DNA of 64,000 bases, taken from Stemphylium vesicarium. Taxonomy: Eukaryota; Ascomycota; Dothideomycetes; Pleosporales; Pleosporaceae. Positions 33,302 through 43,651 of this stretch are shown here, in pieces. Position 1 is the stretch's first letter, and each line of letters starts with the position of its first letter. The stretch covers positions 62,001-126,000 of the forward strand of contig QXCR01000013.1 of NCBI GenBank assembly GCA_004380135.1. Reading direction: 5' to 3'. The notes under the pieces are model-generated. The model saw only the letters and a program-made list of their open reading frames with translations, had not been told where the DNA came from and made no database searches. The translations under genes were made by a program, and so were the position numbers.

Positions 33302-34165
33302 ATGGCAGGCAAACCCGTCATCGCGATCGTCGGCCCCACAGGCGTTGGCAAGACCAAACTTGGAATCGCACTCGCAAAAGCTCTAAACGGCGAGGTCATC
33401 TCCGTGGACAGTCTGCAAATCTACCAACACGGAGGCATCATAACCGCAAAGCCTGCCACGAAGGAAATGGACGGTGTCAAGCACCACCTGATAGACTACA
33501 TGCAGCCCGACCAAGAGCCAATCGCCTTCGTCGACCTTGCCATCTCTACAATCCAGCAGATACAGGACGACGGCAAGATCCCTCTGCTGGTCGGAGGATC
33601 CATCTCGTTGACAGAGCCGGTCCTCTCGCATCCACTCATCCAGCAGAGCGATCTATCAGTCATCTTCCTCGATTCCAAGATGTCGCACTTGAAGCCTCGG
33701 CTGGACAAACGGGTAGATCAAATGGTAGAGGAAGGTCTCATCGAAGAAGTACACGAACTTTACGAACTCGAGCAGAGCTTGTTGGATTTCCCGGATTTCT
33801 CGAGGGGCGTCTGGAAGGCGATCGGATATCCGGAATTGCGATCAGCTGTGGCGGACTGCAGTGATGACAGGAATCAGTTCTTGCTTGACCGTGGAATAGC
33901 GGAGATGAAGAAACACACGTCTGCGTATGCACAAGATCAGATCAAGAGGATACGGTGTAGGCTTATACCTGCAGTGTACGCGTGGGATATCAATTTTATG
34001 GTCCTTTTTGTAGAAGACGCTGCGACGTTCGAGGAACGGGTTATCCAGCCGTCCGTCTCAGCGTGCTGTGATTGGCTCTCTGATGAGATAAAAGGACAGG
34101 TGGCGAATGAGGCTAGAACGCGCTCTTGGCGAAGCGAGACCGGACGCTATAGTCAAACTGTGTGA
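33302..34165 (+). CDS. IPT: Isopentenyltransferase (IPT/DMATase family), short cytokinin-type
   Basis: Transfers a dimethylallyl group to N6 of adenine. Single exon, 287 residues from the ATG at 33302 (acaATGG). P-loop GPTGVGKT at residues 11-18, the conserved Asp36 of VDSLQIYQ, GVKHHLID (58-65), LLVGGS, and SRGVWKAIGYPEL (cf. plant and bacterial IPTs). It is much shorter than fungal tRNA isopentenyltransferases (400+ residues) and has no C-terminal C2H2 zinc finger for tRNA binding, suggesting the acceptor is a free adenine nucleotide. Divergent partner of the LOG gene. An upstream in-frame extension to 33092 is open but lacks support. Acceptor specificity is inferred. Confidence 0.88.
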   Translation: MAGKPVIAIVGPTGVGKTKLGIALAKALNGEVISVDSLQIYQHGGIITAKPATKEMDGVKHHLIDYMQPDQEPIAFVDLAISTIQQIQDDGKIPLLVGGSISLTEPVLSHPLIQQSDLSVIFLDSKMSHLKPRLDKRVDQMVEEGLIEEVHELYELEQSLLDFPDFSRGVWKAIGYPELRSAVADCSDDRNQFLLDRGIAEMKKHTSAYAQDQIKRIRCRLIPAVYAWDINFMVLFVEDAATFEERVIQPSVSACCDWLSDEIKGQVANEARTRSWRSETGRYSQTV

Positions 34166-34676
34166 AGCTGGAATGGATATTTCTCGTCGCTGGTCGTGGG
34201 AATGTTTGCGTAGTTTATAGATTTTGCTGCATGTATACGGAAGCAACAGTTACCTTCATATTTGCTGTGGACCGTTGATCTATTTATTGTCGTGCATGTT
34301 TTTCCATAGTCTTCTGATGCAGTCGCATAGACCTCTCTGCAAACTATTGCATCTCAAATTAGTAGCGGATAGGCTATAACATCATCTCAACCCGAACTTC
34401 GGGAGGATTTGCTGGAGCGATGTGCCAGCTGGCGACCAAGGCTGTGCGACGGCGAGCCTTGAACCGTTTATTGAAATTCAATTGGGAAAGAGGTCTATCG
34501 CAAAGCAAGATGGTCTTGTTTTGAATAGGTACATGAGATTTAATGGTCGTGTATCGTTGTTAATGTTGAAGTAGAGAGTGATTAAGCAAATCGTAAATGC
34601 ATAACCATTTTGATCAGTTCCAAGCGCCAAAGAGACAAAATGCAAAACATATGAAAATCGTAAACGACCCTTGATA
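34166..34676. other. Intergenic, no gene seen
   Basis: 3' flank of the IPT gene and of the broken transmembrane-protein gene. Nothing recognised. Confidence 0.5.
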
Positions 34677-37600
34677 TCAGTTCAGCGCCTGAAATGACGC
34701 CCATGTCTGCGCCGCTGATACAGCCAGACTCGCTGCCGCTAGTAGCAATGCAGTGGCACCGATGAAGAAGGCTGCCCAAAGGGTGTACCACGTGTTTGAG
34801 TCTCTGTTATCCCTCCATAGCGCGACGAAGCCATTTGGCTTTTCAGATTCTGTGTATTCGAGGACAATTTGGATGCGTTCTGCTAGTACTGGGTACGCTT
34901 TGTACGAAAGGCTTTGGGAAGTTCGAACACGCTTTTTCTGGTCATCGTAGATAAATCTGGAACTGCTTTGATATCAATTTTCTCTTCGAACAGATCAAGC
35001 TGTCGCAAGCAATCAACCGGGAGCCTGTTCGAATTACCAGACTTGGCATTGAGAAGTGCACGTATGTTATTTTCTGAGCTCTTTGTCTTTCTCATCCTGA
35101 AGACCGCCAGGAATTTCTGTAGCGCTTCCATATACGGGGCATTTTTGTGTGTGTGCGTTTCTGTGATCCTGTGCTCTCAATTTTCTAAGCTAGCACTAGA
35201 ATCGATCAAAGGCTTCAGCCACTCGGGCAGAGGGAGATCATAGTATGCGGTCATATCGTGGTTTACTTCGCCGAAAATCCACTCGTAAGACTTCAGAACT
35301 TGTTTCGCGTAGCTGTTACGGAGTCTCCTTGAACGCGATCTGTCATGTTTCTTAAGCGTATCTTCGTATCCAAAAGGCTCACAGTAGACTAAAAACATCA
35401 GATAAACCCTTTCTATAAATGAATTCACTTACTCAAACATGGCATTGTTGCGAATGTGCGAAGCAAACCAATAGATTCTCACCGCCTTAGGCTCATCCAC
35501 CAAAGTCAAATGCTCATGAAGAAACTCGGTCCATTGGATCTTCAGGTGACCAATACCTCTAGGTCGCGATAGTACAAGGTCTCTGGGGTCAAAAGTGGCC
35601 CGAGCGCCCTTTTCGGGTTGCCAGTTCACGCAAGAAGAGATTTATTCACTCGGAACCAATGCGTGAACCGCCAGATCAGATAGGCGTAATCGCAGTAGTA
35701 CTTCTGAACTGCTGTCTTCTAGAGGTGATTTGGAGCTCTCTGCCCATTTTCCCAACATCTTTCGTAGCTTTCCAATGTCAAGCTGCTTACTTCTGAAAAA
35801 AGGGTTGAGCAACTCTGTGACCACCAGGAGACGTAGCAGATGTTCGATGTAGATTTTCCCTTCCGATGGCTCTGGTTCCACTAAATCGCTTCACGGTACA
35901 TCCTTCGTAAGATACCACCGGTCGTTATAAATTTCCAAGGTTGACAGATTTCAGATTGGTAGTTGGCCGTCAATGTGTACTGTACCTCAGCTACGACTTC
36001 CATGACCACGACCAGACACCTGAACAGTTCCTCAGGCTTGCAGTATTCGAAGAATGACCAGTTGGCTGAGATGTTTGGCTCGACTGTCGACCAGCCGAAG
36101 TCGAGAAAGCTTCCGTGTGGCCGAAGATCCCATGTAGCCTTCAGCCTGGCCTCTGGATCGCCTGTGCAACCCATCAGCCTCTCTAGCACTAGTGGCATAA
36201 AAGTCGCGACCGCCTCGCAATTTTCGAATTGAGAGTGCCAAGACACCACCTTGAACCGATTGCACAGTCGAACAAGGTTGTCTAAGTCGACGGTACCGGC
36301 GCGGTCGTCCGAGGCCTTCGTTTGACTGTAACGTGATGGATAAAGTTGCCTTATAAAACCGAAATCACTGAAGCTCCACTCTTGGGCGATGGAAGCAGAT
36401 TTATTGTTGAAGGTTAGTACACATCATACATGCGAGTATGAGGCAATTACCTTCAGCTGGATAGCATGACGACGCCGCTTCCTTTCTCCTGGCCTCAATT
36501 TCCGTGACTTGCTCGGCCCCACCAAGACTTAGTATGTACCTTGGAGATGCTTGCAAAGGGCTTTCAATCTGACCTGTGCCCGTAGATCTTTGATCTGGAG
36601 CAATGCTACCTTCTGTATGGTCTTGTGTACTGCTACTGTGTTCGATGCTGTCATGTCTGGCTCTGGTGCGTCTGGTTCGTCTGGGGCCTCTGTCGCGGAA
36701 GCCTGCGCTGTCAGAGCTTGAAGAGTCGCTGTACATGGAGCTGGTGCCAGTGACACTGCCTTCAGCACTTTGACGTTTGGTGCTATCGCGTTGAGAGCTG
36801 TTACTTTGAACCGACTGGCGGTCCTTATGTAGGTCTGTACGCCACAGAAAAACGTACCCATTCTTCCATCTTCAATTCCTTTAGACTTCTCTGACTGGGT
36901 TCCGGGCCCAAGTGCGGGACCTTCGCCCGAACCAGCAGATTTGAGCATGACCTTGTACAACGCAGTGTTCGTCTGGAGGATCTTCTCAAGGAGCTCCAAG
37001 CCCCTAGGACTGTTCAAGCCCCCAACGCTGTCTACCGGATTCGGAAGATTGATGGGCGCTGGCTCGGATGGTGTAGAAGCGGCCTCGTCTTTGTCGTCCT
37101 CCTTAGTGCCCAAGCACACGTTCTGCCCTTCGAGTCGTACCGTTAGAGTCTCTCAGGGAACAAAATTGGTCGGAAAGTGAAGAAGATCGAAGATGCTCAC
37201 GACATCTTTCGCCCCAGGGTGACATACTCTCGCAGACCTAGGTCGCACGGAACAAGCCGTTCAGCTCGTTCCAAAGTCTCTCTGCCAATGCGTAGGTTGC
37301 ATTCACCATGACGAGCAGATAGGGCTGCCATGGGGTTTCGAGTGCGCCGCAAGGCTGGGTATGTAGAGCTGAAGCTGCACTGACTGCAGGAGCTGAGGTA
37401 GCATTCCGCGCTAACCCCCGCATTCCGCATCCAATGGCATCACACCATGCGGCTGAGATATTCAGCTCGTCGATCTTTAAATGCGGTATTGACCTGATTC
37501 AATTCATATTAGATGCCTGTAGACAGCGCGGAGAAGGTTATTGACCAACTTAGCTTACAAGACAGACAACGAAAGACGCGTGAGTGAGTACTACGCCAGG

Positions 37601-37795
37601 GGCACCACCTAGCAAGTCGGAGGTGCTAGCATCCCGAGCGACGAAACCACGACGGCCCACATCTTCACTTCGATACTGATCTTGGCTGAAATAGATGCAG
37701 TAGCCCCACGCAGACAGACAACGTTCATCATGAAGGATATCCCAGAAGCTGAAGCTCATGCAGTTGTATGCATGCATCAGCCACAGAAAAATCAA
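34677..37795 (-). pseudogene. Decayed multi-exon transmembrane protein gene
   Basis: Minus-strand remnant of a gene of unknown function. From 35881 to about 34905 one frame is continuous except for three stops (TAA ending at 35642, TAA ending at 35429, TGA ending at 35177); each could come from CAA or CGA by C-to-T, and none can be spliced out because the would-be introns are too short or lose the frame. Near 34910 a one-base shift joins to the C terminus SLSYKAYPVLAERIQIVLEY, ending in a transmembrane helix (WYTLWAAFFIGATALLLAAA). Upstream pieces at 36375-35905, 36815-36452, 37119-36870, 37480-37197 and 37795-37560 connect through plausible introns; the last looks hydrophobic. The WYTLWA...C-terminal helix resembles a large family of Pleosporales membrane proteins known to me only as hypothetical. 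Exact 5' end uncertain. Confidence 0.55.
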
Positions 37796-38144
37796 CTTAC
37801 TGACAGCTAGAACCTACAGCAGACGTTGGGGCCTTGTATTCGCGAACGCGATGGCTTGATAGATGGTACCATCGGGCATATCGGGTAGTAAGTGGTACGA
37901 TGATCCGGCGTGCCAACGCATACATGAGAACGAGACCGAGCGTCTTGCGATTCTATGGTACGCCGTTAGACTAGTCGACCGCCGACCAGTATCTCTGTGT
38001 GTAGACGAATATGGCATCAAAACTCCAATATTGCGTAAACCGCAACAAGGGCCCCCGACCCCACAAACGTTCAGAATGGATACTTTTCATTCAAACTCTC
38101 TCGACACGCTCTAACGCCCTAAAAATGCCAACCCCCTTTCCATC
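37796..38144. other. Intergenic or 5' end of the decayed gene
   Basis: May contain the first exon of the broken gene to its left. Frames on both strands here (for example plus-strand 37863-38114) are not supported. Confidence 0.4.
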
Positions 38145-40215
38145 TCAAACCCAAAGCATCAAGACAACCACCGCAACAGCCCCTATCATACTCCCAACCC
38201 TAACATCCAAATTCCCCGCAGCACCCTTGGCATTGAGCTTCACCACCGCGCCAGGAAAACTACACGTAAGCCTATTCGGATCCTCATCCTTGCGCCCATA
38301 CGAGACAGCCCTCTGCACGCCATTCGGGCACGCAAACCCCAATTGTGGGGGACAACTCCTAACAATATCAAAGCACATATCCTCACAAGGTTTCATCTCC
38401 TTGTACGGACCCGGCATGATAACCTCATCAATAAGTGGGTTCCTCGACGACGTAAACGCCACATTCTCCGGCCACGTCTCGTTGAACTGCAGCAGCTCCC
38501 CGTTCAAGAGCGGCAGCGAGCCGTTTGCAAATGTCGAGTTGATGTTGCGGGGTTGCAGGTAGTCTTCTGTTGCGGTCCAGTCTTCGCAGCGCGGCATGAG
38601 CACCATGCAGAGCCAGTTCTTGTAGTCGCGGTCGCAGTCGGCGCAGGTGCGAGCGAGTGAGTACTGCGCTTCCGAGGTCGTGTCGCACGCGACTTGGGCG
38701 AGCGATTTTGTGAAGTTGGCGTAGTAGTTGCGGGCTTGGGTGTCGTAGATTTCTGCGAGGGCTGAGTCGTTGTATTTGAAAGTTGTGTTGGAGGGTACGG
38801 CGTAGGCTACCATGTCGCAGAAGTCGAGGTCGAAGAGGACTTGGCAGGAGTCGTCTGGTTAACTCGGTCAGCAATTGTCTTTGACGGAAAAAGCTTGGGT
38901 GATGGGGAAGCTTACCGGCTTTGGTAGTCCAGTTGAATGCCTGGAACACTCTTCCACCACCTCTTGTTGTGCCAGCGCCAGGTATGTACGATGCTTCTTC
39001 GCTGGCTTCAACAACCACGAAACCATTGTACAAAGTCGCCGCTTCAAGTCCCCTGACATGAAATCTGGCTTTGGGGAGATCGTCTCCACTGGATTTCCCA
39101 AACTGGGTCGTTATACCAGTATCGATAGTGAAGTTTCTAGTGTTGTTCACATTGAACTGCTCTTTGAGTGCGCAGTATGAGCGCTCCAATCCTGAAATTG
39201 GGGTGTATTCCCCAGCCGCGAAAGCATACATCTGGAATGGGTTCTGTTCTTTCCACTTGTCGACATCCTCGGTCTTATTCGAATCCCCTAGGTCATAGGT
39301 GATGAACAGCGTAGATTCGCTGTCGGTGTCGATCATGTAAAGGAATGGGTCGGATTCGTTGTAGTTGTGGTAAGGGCCATCTGTACTTGCAGCGAGCTCG
39401 AAGTGCCAACTCCCGAACCAGTCATCTTCAAGCTTGGGTGCCGAGATACCAACGTACACGTCGGAAGTGGCATTGAACTCAAAGTTGACATAGCCACTGT
39501 TGAATAGACCGGTTGTAAGATTTGTGATGGTGTTCTCAGTAGAACTTGGTCCAGGTTTCTGGTTTTTCGGGGAAGTTGAGACGTACATGACCAGTTGAGG
39601 GTGGTTTTTGGATGCTTCAGTAGCATTGCCTAGGGGCATGGGCTGGCGACATGTGTTGGCCGTCAGCCATACACGAGTACTTTCAGACTGGCGCTTGTGC
39701 AGCCCATCAGTCCCCGTACCAGCTGTGGCATCTTCTACTCCGTCGTGGGCCAGCCCTTCAAGCATTGTTTCATCAGACGTATTATGCGTTCCTTTTGCTT
39801 CCAGAGCATCCTGGGAAATTTCGACAGCCCGCCTCAAGCGCAGCTGACCTTTCTCTAACACAAAGTGTATCGTATTCTCCGGATCAATATCCTTCTCCAT
39901 CTTCTGATTATTGACCAATTTATTCACCTCGACCGCCTGCCGTCCAATCAAGCTACGATCAAGGTACCCAAACTCAGGCTCATAGCCGTCGCTCTCTCCG
40001 CGATCATAACCCGCATCCTGAATATGCGACAAGTCGTCATCCGCAAGCGCACGCAATACAGTCGTGTCAACGAGTTCGGTATCGGGAGTGACGAGGACTT
40101 GGGCTTGAGCAACGAAGCGTGGTGTATATGAGGTCCATATTGCAAGACAAGAGGCGGTAGCGACGAGGTATACGAGCAGTCGAGACTGCAGAGGTGAAAG
40201 CACTGGGCGTTGCAT
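38145..40215 (-). CDS. MID1: Stretch-activated calcium channel component Mid1
   Basis: Plasma-membrane/ER protein working with the Cch1 calcium channel. Exons 40215..38916 and 38854..38145 (61-nt intron), 669 residues. N-terminal hydrophobic segment (LLVYLVATASCLAIW), a long extracellular region with many N-glycosylation sequons (NAT, NLT, NNT and others), and the Mid1 cysteine-rich domain in the C-terminal third: CQVLFDLDFC, CADCDRDYKNWLC, PRCEDW, PCEDMCFDIVRSCPPQLGFACP. The chain ends in a hydrophobic tail (GSMIGAVAVVVLMLWV) that could be membrane-inserted or a GPI signal. Splicing is confirmed by restoration of the conserved FCDMVAYAVP block across the junction. Confidence 0.93.
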
Positions 40216-40829
40216 TGCCCTCTCCGCTAGCTTATCGATAGAACCGGGGATGCATGAGGTGTCCCGTTCCGCGCAAAAGGAGCGAAGGAAAACGAGTGTA
40301 GGGCGATCGCGTGACTGGAGGAAAGCGAATCGCGCAGACTAACAGAGGTAATTTTAGGGTCGGGACAAGGCGAAAGGAAGGGATTGGTGGGGCGCGGGCG
40401 ACGTTAAGTAAGGGACGCGCACCGCCGCAATGATAATCAGGGCTGTGGCTGCGAGCTGCCAAGACATGTGGCTTTCTGTCGCACGTGGCACTTGACCCAC
40501 TCTACAACGGTGTTCCTGAGACAACAATTTGTCACATGCACATGCGCAACACCAACTGTTATCATTTCTTCTTGGGATTCCTGCGCAAATCTCAGCAGAT
40601 AAGTATTCATGCAAATTATGAAAAACAGGCATGATGAGTTTATAGTCAGTATTGGAGTTCGATCCAAATCACGAAAACATCGAAGCACAAAACGCGACTT
40701 TACGCCTAGATACCAATTGCGTTCTATTCTCATTGTGAAAGAATGTGTACATTTCTCTCCTGCTAAGAAGCCCCTTTCAGACTAGGCTCCGCTTCTCACC
40801 ATCAACCATGCATCCAAGCTGGCCGTTGT
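40216..40829. other. Intergenic, no gene seen
   Basis: Upstream region of MID1 and 3' flank of the GH6 gene. No supported frame. Confidence 0.5.
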
Positions 40830-42084
40830 CTAGGCAAGAGCAGGGCTAGCGTTCTTGAGAAGCATCTCAAAGTAAGCCTGGAACCAGGTTCCAGCCTCAG
40901 GCGCAGGCTTGAACGCGCTGTTCTTGCCACAGAATCCGTCGTAACGAGCGGCGGATTGGTCGGAGGTACCATCAGACTACATCGTGTTAGTATTTGAGCA
41001 TTTGAATGGAGTTGCTGGAGAAGATACATACCTCACCACCGGGCTTGACCCAAACAAGAGCGTCAACAAGGTCGTTGCCAGTGTTGGTTGTGGGCCTGGT
41101 TCCGAAACCAGCACCCTTGACATTGCACCAGTCACCCCACGCCTCCTGACCAGTAGGCTGCTTGCCAGAGCGTCCGGTATCGACAATGAAGTGGGCTGGG
41201 AAGCCCTCGGCACGGAGAAGAGGAGCGAAAGAGTTGATGAAGCGCTCCTCGTCGCAGTTCGAGTTGCCTTGAGTGATAGAAGGGCATGTGCTGGCGCGGA
41301 AGGCGTTGTAGTTGCTGACGTTGGTAACGATACCGCGAACGCCGCGAGGTGATCCAGCCGCCTTGTAGACCTCAGCGTAGAGCTTTGCAGCTGGGCCAAT
41401 ATTGGCCGGCCAGCCCAACCAACCAGCGTGACCGCCATCGAGGTACATGTCAACGTTGGCAAAGTTGAGCGTCTTGATCGCGTAGGCGGTGAGCTCCTTG
41501 TAGTATGGCGCGGCGCGCGAGCACTTTTGCACATTCATGTTAGTGACCATGTTGGCAAGGGAGTCGGGCTCAATAGCAAGGTTGATCTTGATGTCGGGGT
41601 ACTTCTTGATGATAGCGGCAATCTTGTCGATGTACTGCGTCTTGTACTTCTCCACGCCACCATCGTCAATCTTCAGTTCTCCATTGGAGGCCAGAGCGGC
41701 GCAGTCGCGGTCGGGCAGGTCGTACACGACAAAAGTACCCATCAACTTTGCGCCAGCAGCGTTCTTGGCCTTGATGTCTGCAAGGTATGTGTCCATTGTA
41801 GGTACCTTGGCAATGGTATCCATCCACACGAATGAGCCGACCTTGGCTACTGCGGTAGCGGCGGGCTTCAGCGAGGCTGGAAGCGACGGCATGGCCAGGG
41901 TGTGGACTTCGGACGAGTAGTATGGGTTGGCATAGAAGTCTTTGCCAGCAAAAGGGTTGCCAGAAGCCGCAGCGGTTGTCATGCTGGGGACGGTGGAGGT
42001 AGCCTTGGGCACATTTGTCGCCTGAGGCAAGGCCTGAGCCACGCCTACTGCGAGCGCAGCGGTGATGAGGACGTTGGAAAGCAT
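40830..42084 (-). CDS. GH6 cellobiohydrolase (no CBM1)
   Basis: Secreted glycoside hydrolase family 6 cellulase acting on the non-reducing ends of cellulose. Exons 42084..41032 and 40976..40830 (55-nt intron), 399 residues. Signal peptide MLSNVLITAALAVGVAQA, a short Thr/Ser/Pro linker-like segment, then the catalytic domain. GH6 signature YDLPDRDCAA at residues 121-130 and LAIEPDSLANMVTN with the catalytic acid Asp174 are intact, as are the substrate-tunnel residues WLGWP and the C-terminal KPGGESDGTSDQ. No cellulose-binding CBM1 is present at either end, unlike classical Cel6A. Supports a plant-degrading lifestyle. Confidence 0.94.
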
Positions 42085-43651
42085 CTTTACCGAAGAAAAG
42101 TGAATGTGATGGAGTGCGTAGAGAAAAAAGATATTGACGTCCCAAAGCCATATTTGTATGATGACTTTTGACCCCCGTATTGACGATCATGAAGTCTTCA
42201 TCAATATTCAGATTACCTGAGCCGGTGACAATGTCCGCGAAGCCGTAGCTGAGGGGGTTTCATGTCATTCCCGGAGTGATCTTCGGCCACATGATGGAGC
42301 AGACGTGGTACTTGCACCCCCGGATCTTCTGGAAGTATGCACGGAAGCCGCCACCTCATGACCTTGAAAGTCTCCGCATTTGATGAAGGGGTATCTCAAG
42401 GATGTGCTGGCGACGGATAGAAGGCCATGTACTCCGGTCGCCGAGCAGGTACCCTTCAACTTTAGGAGGCACTATACCTGAAGAGAAAAGGGCCGGTAAG
42501 GTAGGGCCTTAGTATAGTCTTGACATGTGCTTGGACGAACGCAAACCTGAGGCTGACTAGAGACGCCTAGGACTTAGATCGCCTTGACTTCATCTATGAA
42601 CGTTGTTGCGTGCCTGGCGGTCGGTCGATGAGTCGTAGTGGTACCTAGCGTGAATGCAGAAGGTAGATGGGTGCGCTGCAGGCGGGCATCGGCTATGGAG
42701 GCGACGCGAAGTTCGGCTCCTTCGAATCCTTAGCGCGTCCTTTATTGTCCACGCGGCATTCTTAACACAACCTCCTCTTCCTACGACTTTTACAATTGCG
42801 ACGTTATTTCTATCTCAGTCTGTCGTGAGAATGCTAGACCTAGCACCTGAAGCGAATACCTGCTACCTGGTTGCATAGATGAAATTATCCTACTAGACGG
42901 GGTTGCGAGAGCACATTTCCCGGTTCACCTCGGCGCCTTAATATATTATGCTGCGGCATGTAGATTGCTGGCGCTATATCACCAAACCAAATGACGTCGC
43001 GTAAGTTGTCAGCGCCAGGGTCAACCAATGTCCACAAGAAAAGGCTTTCTTGCCTCTCATATGACCGAAATTCGCCATCATTGTATGCGACTTGGTGGAT
43101 ACAAGTGAGAACGATAGATGGTTGTAATTACAGATAGCGCAAGAGATTAGCCACGGCGACGCCTTCCAACGATAGCCGTGGTCAATTTTGTTGCCTTTCG
43201 ACTGTCGCTCTCTTTTGGCACCGGGCATTACTGCAAATACACCGCTTGATCGTCAGCCCCAAACAGACCGTCGGCTCTTCCGTCTCACTGGACAGAACGC
43301 CACGGGCGTTCATGTGTACTGAATCATAGATCCCGTCGGCTAGCTCAATTGTCCTGAAGAATGAGATTGTATACTACATGTGTGCAAAATCTACAAAATA
43401 CATGGAAGGTTTCTGAAGTCTTCTTTTTCTCTTCCAAATCGCTCGTATTTGTTCAGCTCCCGGAAATGTTGCAAAGATATAACGCCGCCCGTATGCTAGG
43501 GGGTATCGTCTCATACCAAAAGCTTTTTGATGACGTGCTGGATGCTGAAACCAGACGATGAAAAACGTTCCAGAACGCCAGATCGATGTTTTTTCCTCCC
43601 ATAAATAGCTAGACCGAAGCCAAATGGATAGACGGTTCGAGAGTAGCGGTA
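42085..43651. other. Divergent-side intergenic stretch, no gene seen
   Basis: About 1.6 kb upstream of the GH6 gene and 3' of RPC82. Only short frames without features. Confidence 0.5.

Noticed and set aside
37863..38114. Plus-strand 83-codon frame
   Set aside because: Looks protein-like but isolated, with no splice partner, and overlaps the likely 5' end of the minus-strand decayed gene.
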